Source: CAWKEY01 sp963848675 (GTDB lineage Bacteria; Pseudomonadota; Gammaproteobacteria; Methylococcales; Methylomonadaceae). From it: a stretch of DNA of 64,000 bases. The notes below the pieces were generated by a model, which saw nothing but the letters and a program-made list of their open reading frames with translations, was not told the DNA's origin and searched no databases. Made by a program: the position numbers and the translations under genes. Below, one piece after another: positions 25,447 to 34,721 of this stretch. Position 1 is the first letter of the stretch, and each line of letters begins with the position of its first letter. The DNA is taken from contig CAWKEY010000022.1 of NCBI GenBank assembly GCA_963848675.1, positions 1 through 64,000 of the forward strand, in the 5' to 3' direction.

Positions 25447-26010
25447 TTAAACCTTTGCATGCCTGAAACAACCGACGACGTGATCATTGACCATGCCGGT
25501 CGCCTGCATAAAGGCATAACAAATGGTACTGCCAACAAATTTAAATCCACGCTTTTTCAAGTCTTTACTCATGAGCTCAGACACTGGCGTCGTCACGGGA
25601 ATTTCGGCTGCGTTTTTCCAGGCATTGAGCCGGGGCTGACCATCTACAAAACGCCAGATATAGTGGTCAAAGCTGCCAAAGTCCTGTTGAACCTGTAAAA
25701 AGGCCTGCGCATTGCTGACAGCCGCATGCACTTTCAGTCTGTTTCTGACGATTCCGGGATTGGCCAGCAGCATATTGATTTTTTCATCACCGTAGCTGGC
25801 AACCCTTGCAATCTCGAAATGATCGAAAGCGGCCCGGTAGCCCTCACGTTTTTTCAGGATGGTAGACCAGCTCAAGCCGGCTTGTGCGCCTTCAAGAACC
25901 AAAAACTCAAAAAGCAGACGGTCGTCATGCACCGGAACGCCCCATTCAAGATCATGATATTGTTCTTCCAGGGGACTGGCCAGCGCCCAAGCACATTTTT
26001 TCATTAACAT
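25447..26010 (-). CDS. tag: DNA-3-methyladenine glycosylase I
   Basis: A 187-aa Tag protein. The N-terminal zinc-ligand Cys is in KKCAW, then YHDLEWGVPVHDDRLLFEFL, GLSWSTILKKREGYRAAF, the KRGFKFVGSTICYAFMQA helix-hairpin-helix region and the C-terminal NDHVVGCFRH that supplies the other zinc ligands. It removes 3-methyladenine from alkylated DNA. ATG 26010 or 26004 are both possible starts. Complete and ordinary. Confidence 0.93.
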   Translation of the reverse strand: MLMKKCAWALASPLEEQYHDLEWGVPVHDDRLLFEFLVLEGAQAGLSWSTILKKREGYRAAFDHFEIARVASYGDEKINMLLANPGIVRNRLKVHAAVSNAQAFLQVQQDFGSFDHYIWRFVDGQPRLNAWKNAAEIPVTTPVSELMSKDLKKRGFKFVGSTICYAFMQATGMVNDHVVGCFRHAKV

Positions 26011-26098
26011 TGTTTATCAGAAAAAAATTGTTTCTCTTCCGCTTGATTTCAGCGCCATGGATGGGAGGTTCAAAACGGCCTGGACTCGCTGGATATTT

Positions 26099-27373
26099 TC
26101 ACGATGCGGCAGAATTGATAACCGGCTCCAGCATGCTGCAGATTCTTACAATAGCTCCCTGATTCTGACGCACAAAGTTCTGGCCCTTGTCGATCAACGC
26201 TGCCCTAGAGGCTGGCTCTGCATGCAGGCTGCAAATCGAATTGATGATATCGTCCCTGTCTTGGCATTGTATGGCGGCATCCTGTCCTAGAACGCCTTGC
26301 GCTATCTCTTTGAAATTGAACATATGAGGGCCAAACATGACCGGCACCCCCACGGCCAAAGCTTCCAGAATATTATGTCCACCGGCTGGCACCATGCTAC
26401 CGCCGACAAAACTCGTATCTGCGGCGGCATAGAGCATTTTTAACTCCCCCATAGAATCGGCCAGATAGACGTCAGTAGACTGATCGCACGCCTCACCGGT
26501 GCTGCGCGTCACAACAGCCAGCTGAGTTTGCTCACACAATTTTTTGACTTCCGAAAATCGCTCGGGGTGGCGTGGCGCAATCGCCAGCAAGAGTTCGGGT
26601 ATTCTTGGCTTAATGGCTTTATAGATGTCCAGAAACTGCGCCTCTTCACCTCTATGGGTGCTGGCGATAAGCCAGACAAAGCGGCCGCCGAACTGCTGAT
26701 TTTTTAGCTGCCGGCCGAGCACCAGGACTTGTTCCGGTATTTCCAGATCAAACTTGATATTGCCGATCGTGATCACCTTTTCCGGCTTCGCGCCAATGGC
26801 GATAAAGCGTTTGGCATCGTCGGCAGTTTGGGTCGCGATCAGTTTAACCTGCGCCAGTGCCGGAAGCACCAGCGATGGTATTTTTTGATAGCCGCTGACG
26901 GATTTTTCCGCTAGCCGGGCGTTGATGATATACAGGGGGATAGCATTTTTGCCGCAAGAGGCAAAAAGATTGGGCCAGATTTCCGTTTCGACTATAACCG
27001 CCGCTTTTGGCTTGAAGCATCTGATGAACCGGTTGACCGCCCAGGGCAGGTCATAAGGCAAATACACATGCTCGACGCTTTCCTGCATTACCGACTTGAC
27101 CCGGGCAGAGCCATTGGGTGTCATGGTGGTAATCAGTAATCGCAGATGAGGGTGTTGGGTCTGAATATGCCGAACGAGTGGAAATAAAGCTTCGGCCTCA
27201 CCCACGGAAACGGCATGAAACCAGATGCCGCCTTGGGCATGGTTTTTTTGGTAAAAAGCAAAGCGCTCACGCCAACGCTGCCGGTAGGCGGGGGCTTTTA
27301 AGCTTCGCCAGAGCAGCCGAACGAGGATAAAAGGGACAATCAGATAAAAAAGGCTTGAATACAAACTGCGCAT
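26099..27373 (-). CDS. waaA: 3-deoxy-D-manno-octulosonic acid (Kdo) transferase
   Basis: A 424-aa glycosyltransferase that adds Kdo to lipid IVA during lipopolysaccharide synthesis. It has an N-terminal membrane anchor (LYSSLFYLIVPFILVRLLWRS), then IWFHAVSVGEAEALFPLV, the conserved ETEIWPN, YIINARLAEKSVSGY and the C-terminal GGSMVPAGGHNILE donor-binding motif with GPHMFNF. Length and motifs are complete. It proves a Gram-negative envelope. Confidence 0.94.
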   Translation of the reverse strand: MRSLYSSLFYLIVPFILVRLLWRSLKAPAYRQRWRERFAFYQKNHAQGGIWFHAVSVGEAEALFPLVRHIQTQHPHLRLLITTMTPNGSARVKSVMQESVEHVYLPYDLPWAVNRFIRCFKPKAAVIVETEIWPNLFASCGKNAIPLYIINARLAEKSVSGYQKIPSLVLPALAQVKLIATQTADDAKRFIAIGAKPEKVITIGNIKFDLEIPEQVLVLGRQLKNQQFGGRFVWLIASTHRGEEAQFLDIYKAIKPRIPELLLAIAPRHPERFSEVKKLCEQTQLAVVTRSTGEACDQSTDVYLADSMGELKMLYAAADTSFVGGSMVPAGGHNILEALAVGVPVMFGPHMFNFKEIAQGVLGQDAAIQCQDRDDIINSICSLHAEPASRAALIDKGQNFVRQNQGAIVRICSMLEPVINSAAS

Positions 27374-27388
27374 GTCAAAAACAGCGCA

Positions 27389-27443
27389 AGGGGCAAGTCG
27401 CTAGGTTCAAAAAGCCGCCGCTTTGACCTGTCGCCTTGCCCCT
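27389..27443 (-). terminator. Nested hairpin downstream of rplI
   Basis: AGGGGCAAG (27389-27397) pairs perfectly with CTTGCCCCT (27435-27443). The inner part on the minus strand forms AAAGC-GGCG-GCTTTTT, a short stem ending in T5. It lies just after the rplI stop codon and before waaA, so it is a likely terminator of the ribosomal protein operon. Confidence 0.65.
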
Positions 27444-27455
27444 CATCTTGAATAG

Positions 27456-27905
27456 TTAGGCTTCAGCAGCGATCTTAACGGGCAGAGTAACAATAACATC
27501 GGTATGTAGATTGATGTCAATGTCGTATTCGCCGACTTGGCGAATAACCCCCGTCGGCATCCGCACTTCCTTTTTTTCAACTGCAACACCGGCTGCAGTG
27601 ATAGCGTCAGCGATGTTGTGCGTGCCAATCGAACCAAATAGCTTGCCTTCATCACCCGCTTTGTGCGTAATGACAACTTGCAATTTGCTCAGCGCATTAG
27701 CGCGCGCCTGAGCTGCCGCCAGTTTTTCTGCGGCCAATTTTTCAAGCTCTGCACGACGCGCCTGAAATTCAGCAATTTTACTTGCTGTTGCGGCAACGGC
27801 CTTGCCTTGTGGAACCAGATAATTTCTGCCATAACCTGATTTAATGGTGACTTTATCACCCAGGTTACCCAGGTTTGCTATCTTTTCAAGCAGAATAACT
27901 TCCAT
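27456..27905 (-). CDS. rplI: 50S ribosomal protein L9
   Basis: A 149-aa L9 with the conserved N-domain MEVILLEKIANLGNLGDKV, GYGRNYLVPQGKA, the long connecting helix (ARRAELEKLAAEKLAAAQA) and the C-domain GSIGTHNIADAI. Last gene of the rpsF-rpsR-DUF2232-rplI operon. Confidence 0.97.
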   Translation of the reverse strand: MEVILLEKIANLGNLGDKVTIKSGYGRNYLVPQGKAVAATASKIAEFQARRAELEKLAAEKLAAAQARANALSKLQVVITHKAGDEGKLFGSIGTHNIADAITAAGVAVEKKEVRMPTGVIRQVGEYDIDINLHTDVIVTLPVKIAAEA

Positions 27906-27935
27906 CTCTTATTACCTCAATTCGGTTTTAACCGA

Positions 27936-28841
27936 CTATTTTTCGCCACTAGGCGTGTGTTGATTCGAAATTTTGTTTCGTAAGTTCATCCACGGATCAC
28001 TCAACCCAATTAAGGCAACGGGCAGCAAGGCATGGGGGATTAAAAACAAGGTTATATACAGCATAGGCACCATAAAGCGGCCGAGCTTCATCGCTGCAAA
28101 CACAGTATGCAATACCGACGTGCCGATGAAGGCATACAGCACAAACAGCAAAATGCCGATATTCCAGGCTATTTCCGAGATGACTCCGGAAGCTAGCGCG
28201 GCAACAGCAATAACTGCAATACTGCCTATGACCAGCCTCGGATGCGTACTCAATGACAAAAACTCTTGCCGGAAACCGCCGGGGTTATAGAGCACCGACT
28301 GCCACCAACGTCCGAGAAACAAGCCAAACAGCAGGCCAAAGACACTGCCTGCAGCGACGATTCCTGTCATGTAATGAGACAGTATATCCAAGGTAGGTTG
28401 AATTTCTTCAACGGGCGCATTGGGCGGCAGCATTTGCACCAGCACATGCTTCCACATTGCCGCCGGGGCAGGATCATAGAAATAAAAGCCTGCAACGCTC
28501 AAGATGCCAATCAATACCGCAATTTCAACCGCCAGAGACAAATACCGCCCTTCCCTTAGTACGATTGAAATAAGCCAGACCGGCAGCCACAAAACTGCGC
28601 CATAAAGCATTGCAAACTGGTAATTCCCTAACAGGAAATAAGCCAGCAGCGCCGCTGCCACACTGGAACAAGCTAAAACATAAAAGCCTTCAAACGCTCC
28701 CCGCCTTAAGGTCACCAGGGCTACCGATGCTGAGCTTACTATACTGACCGGGGGCATAATCAATGACAACAGCGCAAGCGTGGATGCGACGATCATCGCC
28801 TGCATTCGCCCTCGCATAATATAAGCTGCTAAAAATTTCAC
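27936..28841 (-). CDS. DUF2232 family membrane protein
   Basis: A 301-aa integral membrane protein with about eight hydrophobic segments (e.g. STLALLSLIMPPVSIVSSASV; LVIGSIAVIAVAALASGVIS; LYITLFLIPHALLPVALIG) and an N-terminal MKFLAAYIMRGRMQA. Position between rpsR and rplI is conserved in many gammaproteobacteria, and the family (YybS-like, DUF2232) has no established function. Gaps of 16 bp to rpsR and 30 bp to rplI suggest one transcript. Confidence 0.82.
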   Translation of the reverse strand: MKFLAAYIMRGRMQAMIVASTLALLSLIMPPVSIVSSASVALVTLRRGAFEGFYVLACSSVAAALLAYFLLGNYQFAMLYGAVLWLPVWLISIVLREGRYLSLAVEIAVLIGILSVAGFYFYDPAPAAMWKHVLVQMLPPNAPVEEIQPTLDILSHYMTGIVAAGSVFGLLFGLFLGRWWQSVLYNPGGFRQEFLSLSTHPRLVIGSIAVIAVAALASGVISEIAWNIGILLFVLYAFIGTSVLHTVFAAMKLGRFMVPMLYITLFLIPHALLPVALIGLSDPWMNLRNKISNQHTPSGEK

Positions 28842-28857
28842 TGATTATCCAGGCGTG

Positions 28858-29085
28858 TTACTTGTGCGCGTCGCAGAATGGCAATAAAGCAATAAACCGC
28901 GCGCGTTTAATGGCAATGCCCAGTTGGCGTTGATATTTAGCGCTGGTGCCTGTGATACGGCTGGGGACAATCTTGCCGGTCTCGGTAATGTAATCACTTA
29001 ACAAATCCAGATCTTTATAATCAATCTGGGTACCACCCTCTGCGCTAAAACGGCAGAATTTTTTACGTCTTACATTGCGTGCCAT
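28858..29085 (-). CDS. rpsR: 30S ribosomal protein S18
   Basis: A 75-aa S18: RRKKFCRFSAEG, YITETGKIVPSRITGTSAKYQ and QRQLGIAIKRARFIALLPF are diagnostic. It partners S6 on the 30S platform. Second gene of the rpsF operon, 29 bp after rpsF. Confidence 0.97.
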   Translation of the reverse strand: MARNVRRKKFCRFSAEGGTQIDYKDLDLLSDYITETGKIVPSRITGTSAKYQRQLGIAIKRARFIALLPFCDAHK

Positions 29086-29114
29086 GATAATTCTCGTAAT
29101 TCAGTGTTAAAAGT

Positions 29115-29567
29115 CTATTCAGGAATGATTTCGTCAGCGCCGAAATCTTCATCAACATCATCCAGATCAATTTCTTCGTCGATGTCTTCTGCCGCTTTTC
29201 TGCTCGCCGCGTCTTTAGCTCTTGATTCAGCAGCTTTATTTTCTTCCGCTGTGGAGGTGGCAATTGGAGACGGGGCAGTAATCGCTTCTTTCTGCAGCAA
29301 GGTCATACTACGCAGGATGGCATCATTGAAGCGGAAACCGCTTTCCAACTCTTCCAAAGTTGCTTGATCGCACTCAACATTCATCAACACATAATGGGCT
29401 TTATGAATTTTTTTGATAGGGTAAGCCAAATGTCTGCGGCCCCAATCTTCCAAACGGTGGATTGTTCCGGAAGCAGCCGCAATGGTTGCTTTATAACGTT
29501 CAACCATCGCTGGAACCTGGGAGCTTTGATCAGGATGGACTAAAAAGACAATTTCATAATGTCGCAT
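29115..29567 (-). CDS. rpsF: 30S ribosomal protein S6 with long acidic tail
   Basis: S6 core in residues 1-95 (MRHYEIVFLVHPDQ; LEDWGRRHLAYPIKK; FRFNDAILRSMTLL), then an extension of about 50 residues ending in an acidic tail (DEEIDLDDVDEDFGADEI). The total of 150 aa is somewhat longer than E. coli S6 (131-135 aa); acidic tails of this sort are glutamylation targets in E. coli (RimK). The start is the ATG at 29567 with AAGGA ahead; the open frame to 29642 is non-coding leader. Confidence 0.96.
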   Translation of the reverse strand: MRHYEIVFLVHPDQSSQVPAMVERYKATIAAASGTIHRLEDWGRRHLAYPIKKIHKAHYVLMNVECDQATLEELESGFRFNDAILRSMTLLQKEAITAPSPIATSTAEENKAAESRAKDAASRKAAEDIDEEIDLDDVDEDFGADEIIPE

Positions 29568-29652
29568 GGTTTTTTCCTTACGGGTTAAGCCTTCCACCTT
29601 TGTCTTGAAGATGGTAAAGCAAGGAGGAGCGGGATGCCCCAAAAAATCGCCT

Positions 29653-29680
29653 ATTATAGGGTCATTTGCAGTGATTGCAA
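29653..29680 (-). promoter_or_regulatory. Sigma-70 promoter of the rpsF operon
   Basis: On the minus strand TTGCAA (29680-29675), 16 bp, then TATAAT (29658-29653). Transcription should start near 29646, giving a leader of about 79 nt before rpsF. The leader can fold (CCTT...AAGG around 29618-29583) and ends ACCCGTAAGGA, so it may hold an S6:S18 autoregulatory motif; that part is inference. Confidence 0.75.
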
Positions 29681-29761
29681 AGCAGGATTAACGAAAAGCG
29701 CGCCGTCTACTGATTTAGCGGCTACAGACAGGGAGATAATTATCAGGATAGATCAATAATC

Positions 29762-29808
29762 GGCTGTGAAAACATTTCTTGCCCGCCTTGGATTATATTT
29801 TCACAGCC
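29762..29808. repeat. Perfect 11-bp inverted repeat between fliK and rpsF
   Basis: GGCTGTGAAAA (29762-29772) and TTTTCACAGCC (29798-29808) are exactly complementary with a 25-nt loop. It lies just after fliK and upstream of the rpsF promoter. No T-run follows on either strand; a 3'-end stem-loop for fliK transcripts or a protein site are both possible. Confidence 0.5.
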
Positions 29809-29850
29809 ACATCCGCAAGGCCACTACCATAGGCCAAGCAAACACTTCAA

Positions 29851-31146
29851 TTACGCATAAAGACTCAACAAACCCTTGCTGACAACAGCGTCGTTATTGT
29901 CCGTTTCCTCCATGACACCCATCATGCCGTCTTCGGAAGCCTGACCAGCGCCTTGCTCCCAATCCTTTCTGGATTGCTCATAACCGTGCGAGAGTGACTG
30001 CCTCTGCTCGGATGGGTTCTGAAAAACGTTAACATCCGCGAGATTGATCTGCTGGGCGCTCATCAATTCCCGTAATTTGGGCATAGAAGCCTCAAGCGCC
30101 TCCCGAACAGCCGCATGCGGTGATGCAAATGTCACTGTTGCCTGGTCCTGATTCATATCGATACGCACCGATATGGGCCCTAGATGCTGGGGATTCAGTT
30201 TGATTTCCGCTCCTGGCATGGCCTTGTTGTGCATCCATAGTATCCGCTCGCCCAGCTCTCTGTTCCATTCAGGATGACCAACAGGCTTGCTCATTGCCGG
30301 CACATCGGCACGACTATCGAAGATCTGCTTATTATGCTGAACGAAATCCGTCGTACCTCGCGGCAGGGTGTTCTCTGTCTCTATCCCGGCACCCGGCCCC
30401 ATCTGCCCTATTTCTTCAGTCAGACCTGCTTTTCTCAAGCCACTCAAGCCTTGCCCCTCCTGAACCAGTTGGCGGAATGCGTTGTTTGTTTGCTGCAAAT
30501 CATCGGCAAACTCCATCCGCTCTGAGTCATCCCTTTGAATTGCCCCATCCGGATTAATTGCAACAAATGCGAAGTCTGTGCCTTTACTCGTTGTCTCCAC
30601 AGTAAATTTTTGGCCTTCCTGACCTGGAGAAATTACGGTAGCCAACATCTGTTTGATGACTTCGATCGCCTCAGCGCTGACCACTGGATCATCCGTATGA
30701 TTTTCAGACACCAAACCATTGGCCGCGGCAATGGCCTGCGCCTGATTGAATTGAACACCCTGCTCAGCGTCACTAGCCGTTAAGACAAGCTGTAAGGCTT
30801 CAGTCAGTGAAGACAGGGCTGCATCGATATCCGCCTGCTCATCTATTTTGTAAGACACCGGCAAATCTTTGCCTAACAGGACGGCAAGTTCTTGCGCATT
30901 GCCGTTATTTGCCAGCCAGCCAGCCATGCCCTGTAATCGGCTGAGGCTGTCGCCTGACGTCAAATTCTGCGAGGCTTTGGACACGGCCTCCATATCTTGG
31001 GCCTCACTGACTAATTTTATCTGTTCCATCAAGGCATCGGCAAAGCCTTCGGGTATGTCGCCTCCATCAGACGAAAATTGTGCCCCCCCCTCAACGGCTG
31101 TTACGCCGGATGCTGCTGGCAGTATTTTTGCGCCTTCAATATTCAT
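29851..31146 (-). CDS. fliK: Flagellar hook-length control protein FliK
   Basis: A 431-aa protein with a long low-conservation N-terminal ruler region rich in Gln, Asp and Ser. The conserved C-terminal Flg_hook domain (about 310-400) reads LNPQHLGPISVRIDMNQDQA, FASPHAAVREALEASMPKLR and INLADVNVF. It measures hook length and triggers the FlhB specificity switch. It is the last gene of the fliE-K operon, 45 bp after fliJ. Confidence 0.9.
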   Translation of the reverse strand: MNIEGAKILPAASGVTAVEGGAQFSSDGGDIPEGFADALMEQIKLVSEAQDMEAVSKASQNLTSGDSLSRLQGMAGWLANNGNAQELAVLLGKDLPVSYKIDEQADIDAALSSLTEALQLVLTASDAEQGVQFNQAQAIAAANGLVSENHTDDPVVSAEAIEVIKQMLATVISPGQEGQKFTVETTSKGTDFAFVAINPDGAIQRDDSERMEFADDLQQTNNAFRQLVQEGQGLSGLRKAGLTEEIGQMGPGAGIETENTLPRGTTDFVQHNKQIFDSRADVPAMSKPVGHPEWNRELGERILWMHNKAMPGAEIKLNPQHLGPISVRIDMNQDQATVTFASPHAAVREALEASMPKLRELMSAQQINLADVNVFQNPSEQRQSLSHGYEQSRKDWEQGAGQASEDGMMGVMEETDNNDAVVSKGLLSLYA

Positions 31147-31191
31147 GACCTGCTCCCGAAAAACTGATTTATGCTGTTTTATGTCAATTTA

Positions 31192-31653
31192 CTAATCAGC
31201 ATTTATCATGCCGCTCAAGCTATGAAATCCGAACCGAGCTGCCCGCTCATCCTGCTCATCCTGCTCAGCTTTGTCCACCTGCTTTACCTCAGCAACCAGC
31301 GCGGCATCGCGAACCTTTTGCAGACCATTGCCGCGCTGATGCAAGTCTTCCCAGGTTTTTCTTTTCTGAGCCAGCTCTCTTTCGATAGTTCGCACAGTCT
31401 GCTGCTGCCCGGCTATGGCCTGATCAAGCTTGTCAATGAACGATCTAAACTCCAGCAACTGCGCAACTTTGACACCGGCACTGCCCAGCTTGCTAAATTG
31501 ATCCTGATAGTCCTGCCGGTAAAGGATCAAACTGTCCAGTTGCGCCTGCAAGGCCAGCAATTGCCGCTGAGTTGCACCCAAGGCTTCCAGGGCCAGTTGC
31601 TCCTGTGTTGCCTTGATGTCGACAAGCATTTGCATACGCCGTGATTTTTTCAT
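31192..31653 (-). CDS. fliJ: Flagellar export chaperone FliJ
   Basis: A 153-aa protein that is nearly all charged helix, predicted as a two-stranded coiled coil (QLLALQAQLDSLILYRQDYQ; RSFIDKLDQAIAGQQQTVR). Sequence conservation in FliJ is low, so the call rests on helical character, length and its position after fliI with a 4-bp ATGA overlap. It connects the FliI ATPase ring to FlhA. Confidence 0.88.
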   Translation of the reverse strand: MKKSRRMQMLVDIKATQEQLALEALGATQRQLLALQAQLDSLILYRQDYQDQFSKLGSAGVKVAQLLEFRSFIDKLDQAIAGQQQTVRTIERELAQKRKTWEDLHQRGNGLQKVRDAALVAEVKQVDKAEQDEQDERAARFGFHSLSGMINAD

Positions 31654-33014
31654 TCTTGAGTTGCCTTCCTGTTACCTAGCAAAATTTCCAGTTCCTCGAG
31701 GCTGCGGCTGATATCAACCGCCTCATTCATATCCTGTTGCAGAAAATCCAAAATTGCTGGGTTTTTTGAGATGGCTTGATCTATGCGTGTATCCGACCCC
31801 GGCTGATAGGCGCCCACACTGATTAAATCGCGGTTTTGTTGATACAGTGAATACAATCGCCTTAACTCTCGCGCCTTCTGGAAATGACCGGCGTCGATAA
31901 TATCCGGCATAACCCGGCTAACCGAGGCCTCTATGTCTATGGCCGGAAAATGTCCCGACTCAGCCAGATTCCTCGACAAAACAATATGGCCATCAAGCAC
32001 CCCTCTGGCAGCATCGGCAATCGGGTCATTATGATCGTCGCCTTCGGTGAGCACGGTATAGAAGGCGGTGATCGACCCGCCGCCTTCGCTGCCATTGCCG
32101 GCGCGCTCGACCAGATGCGGCAATTTGGCAAATACCGAAGGCGGATAGCCCTTGGTTGCCGGCGGCTCATCAATCGCCAAGGCAATTTCACGATGGGCCT
32201 GGGCAAAACGCGTCAAGGAATCCATCAGCAATAATACATCCAGACCTTCATCCCGAAAATATTCGGCAATGCTGGTTGCCAGCAACGCGCCATGCACACG
32301 CATCAAGGGCGGATAATCGGCCGGAGTCGCCACCACTACGGCTCTTCGAAGCCCTTCCTCACCCAGAATTTTCTGCACAAATTCATTTACTTCCCGGCCC
32401 CGCTCGCCAATCAAGCCCACCACTACAATATCGGCTGTAGTAAATTTGGTCATCATGCCCAGCAACACACTCTTGCCGACGCCGGTGCCCGCAAACAAGC
32501 CCATACGCTGGCCGCGGCCGACACACAGTATTGCATTGATCGCTCTGACCCCGACATCAAGGGACTCACGAATCGGCTTTCTCGCTAAAGGATTAATCGG
32601 CACGCCGGTAAGCGAGACTTGTGCCTCGGTTTTCAGCGCGCCTTTATTATCCAGCGCCTTGCCCGCACCATCCAGAACCCGGCCCAATAAACCGTAACCC
32701 ACGCGCGCCAGACTATTCCGGCCCAAGGGGATAACCCGGCAATCGGGCTCCAGCCCGTGCGGTTCTCCCGTCGGCATCAAATACACGCGAGCACCGGAGA
32801 AACCCACCACTTCGGCCTCAATTATCCTGCCGTTTTTGGTTTCAATCCGGCAGCGGGATCCGATAGCCGCCCGGCAACCCACGGCTTCCAGGGTTAAGCC
32901 GACCATACGGGAAAGCCTGCCTTCCACAATCAGCTCGGGCGTTTCTGTTAATCTTGCCGAGTAAGGTTTTAATTGATCCAACCAAATTTTTGCCCGATCG
33001 GCTTCAGGAATCAT
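31650..33014 (-). CDS. fliI: Flagellum-specific ATPase FliI
   Basis: A 454-aa F1-beta-like ATPase. Walker A is in GLFAGTGVGKSVLLGMM, Walker B in DVLLLMDSLTRFAQAHREIA, and GERGREVNEFV and the C-terminal GAYQPGSDTRIDQAI are typical of FliI. It energises unloading of export substrates at the type III gate. It overlaps fliH and fliJ by 4 bp each. Confidence 0.95.
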   Translation of the reverse strand: MIPEADRAKIWLDQLKPYSARLTETPELIVEGRLSRMVGLTLEAVGCRAAIGSRCRIETKNGRIIEAEVVGFSGARVYLMPTGEPHGLEPDCRVIPLGRNSLARVGYGLLGRVLDGAGKALDNKGALKTEAQVSLTGVPINPLARKPIRESLDVGVRAINAILCVGRGQRMGLFAGTGVGKSVLLGMMTKFTTADIVVVGLIGERGREVNEFVQKILGEEGLRRAVVVATPADYPPLMRVHGALLATSIAEYFRDEGLDVLLLMDSLTRFAQAHREIALAIDEPPATKGYPPSVFAKLPHLVERAGNGSEGGGSITAFYTVLTEGDDHNDPIADAARGVLDGHIVLSRNLAESGHFPAIDIEASVSRVMPDIIDAGHFQKARELRRLYSLYQQNRDLISVGAYQPGSDTRIDQAISKNPAILDFLQQDMNEAVDISRSLEELEILLGNRKATQE

Positions 33015-33730
33015 GCACTTTTATCCTGCTCGCGCTCACCGCCAAACAGGCCGGCAATGACAGCGGCCAAACGGTTTTCCACCGTCGCATCAATATGTGA
33101 CAAATCGGTATTGACTTTACAGCCGCCGCGGGTAATCAACGGATCCTCAACAACGGCCCAGGCCGGCGACATCTCGTCCAGTGATAACACCGAACGAACT
33201 AATTCGACATCCTCGGGGTGCAAATGCAGACTGATCTTTTGTGACGACAACGGCAGCACCTTGATGGCTTCCCTGACCGCGGCAACCACCTGGCCCGGAT
33301 CCATTTTTATTTCCCGGCGTATTAATTGCGTGGCAATGCCGATAACCAGCGTGATAAGTTCTTTTTCAACTTCTTCATCCAGGGCTTTAAAAGGCTCATT
33401 CAGGGCTTCCAGCAAACTGACCAATTCGGCTGACTGTTTGTGCAGCAAATGCACTTTTTCTTCGTAACCTTTTTTTAAACCAGCCTCATAGCCTTGCTGA
33501 AAGCCCGCTTTTTCGCCTTGTGCAAAAGCCTCGTCGTAAGCCTGTTTTTGCACCGCTTCGATTTCTTCAACGGTCAGTACCGGCGTCGGCTCCGCTTCAA
33601 AATCGACGGGCTCTGAAGAGGCGGCAAGCAGGGCCTCTGCTTCATCAACAACGCACACATCCGGTATATTCCAGAGCTTTAGCGACGCCAGTTCAGATGC
33701 CGAAAAGCCGGAGCCTTTATACGAGATCAT
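33011..33730 (-). CDS. fliH: Flagellar assembly protein FliH
   Basis: A 239-aa FliH. An N-terminal variable part is followed by the GEKAGFQQGYEAGLKKGYEE stretch with GxxxG repeats and the C-terminal domain (RREIKMDPGQVVAAVREAIK; INTDLSHIDATVENRL-like end). It binds FliI and anchors it to the C ring through FliN. Overlaps fliG by 14 bp and fliI by 4 bp. Confidence 0.93.
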   Translation of the reverse strand: MISYKGSGFSASELASLKLWNIPDVCVVDEAEALLAASSEPVDFEAEPTPVLTVEEIEAVQKQAYDEAFAQGEKAGFQQGYEAGLKKGYEEKVHLLHKQSAELVSLLEALNEPFKALDEEVEKELITLVIGIATQLIRREIKMDPGQVVAAVREAIKVLPLSSQKISLHLHPEDVELVRSVLSLDEMSPAWAVVEDPLITRGGCKVNTDLSHIDATVENRLAAVIAGLFGGEREQDKSA

Positions 33731-34721
33731 CAGTACCGCCTAACATGATCTCGCCTGAATCCGCCAATTTTTTGGCAATGGCCAATATGTCTTTTTGCGC
33801 CTGCTCCACCTCACTCAACTTGGCAGGTGGCGAAGCTTCCAGGTCATCGCGCAACATTTCCGCGGCACGCCTGGACATATTGCTGAATATTTTTTCTTTA
33901 AGACTTTCACCCACACCGCGCAAGGCCAGCAGCAACTGATCCGTAGAGACTTCACGCAGCAAGGTCTGCATGCCGCGCTCATCGATTGCGGCAAGATCTT
34001 CAAATACAAACATCTTGTCCATGATTTTCTGCGCCAGCTCATTATTGTTTTCGGAAATCTCCTCAATTACAACGCTGCTGACTGCGCCCTCCATCAGGTT
34101 TAAAATATTCGCGGCCGCATCAATGCCGCCGATGGTGGAGGATTTGATGTTTTCACCGCCGGTCAACTGTTTTTCCATAATATCGTCCAGCTCACGCAAG
34201 GCCGCCGGCTGCACACCTTCCATGGAAGCAATGCGCATCAGTAGATCGGTACGCATGGTCTCGGGCAAAAACATCATCACTTCCGCCGCCTGATCGCTAT
34301 CTAATAATGACAAAATAATCGCGATAATCTGCGGATGCTCCAAACGAATCAAATCGGCAATCGAGCGGGTATCCATCCATTTTAATTGTTCGATGCCCTT
34401 GCTTTTGCCGCCCAGCAATATTCTGTCAATGATACTGCCCGCCTTATCGGCGCCCAGCGCATTGGTCAGCATATTGCGAATATAATCATCGGAATCAATA
34501 CCCAGGGCGGTTTTGTTTTTAACTGCGGTAATAAATTCTTCCAGCACCACATCGACCATTTCCGGCGTGATGTCCCCCAATCCGGCCATGGTCGCGCCTA
34601 TCAACTGCACTTCCTTGGGCCCCATGTGCCTTAATACGGACGCCGCTCTTTCCTGGCCCATCGCGAGTAACAACAAGGAAGCGCGTTCAGATCGATTTAA
34701 ATCTATGTCTGTCTTAGCCAT
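33717..34721 (-). CDS. fliG: Flagellar motor switch protein FliG
   Basis: A 334-aa FliG of standard length. The N-terminal domain that binds FliF is followed by the middle EHPQ motif region (RLEHPQIIAIILSLLDSDQA) and the C-terminal torque-generating domain (FVFEDLAAIDERGMQTLLRE; LLALRGVGESLKEKIFSNMS with charged residues facing MotA). It overlaps fliF by 8 bp. Confidence 0.96.
   Translation of the reverse strand: MAKTDIDLNRSERASLLLLAMGQERAASVLRHMGPKEVQLIGATMAGLGDITPEMVDVVLEEFITAVKNKTALGIDSDDYIRNMLTNALGADKAGSIIDRILLGGKSKGIEQLKWMDTRSIADLIRLEHPQIIAIILSLLDSDQAAEVMMFLPETMRTDLLMRIASMEGVQPAALRELDDIMEKQLTGGENIKSSTIGGIDAAANILNLMEGAVSSVVIEEISENNNELAQKIMDKMFVFEDLAAIDERGMQTLLREVSTDQLLLALRGVGESLKEKIFSNMSRRAAEMLRDDLEASPPAKLSEVEQAQKDILAIAKKLADSGEIMLGGTDDLV

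Noticed and set aside
29101..29700. Upstream extension of rpsF to the start at 29642
   Set aside because: The extra 25 codons overlap the leader downstream of the mapped-looking promoter; the ATG at 29567 has AAGGA and gives the standard S6 start.
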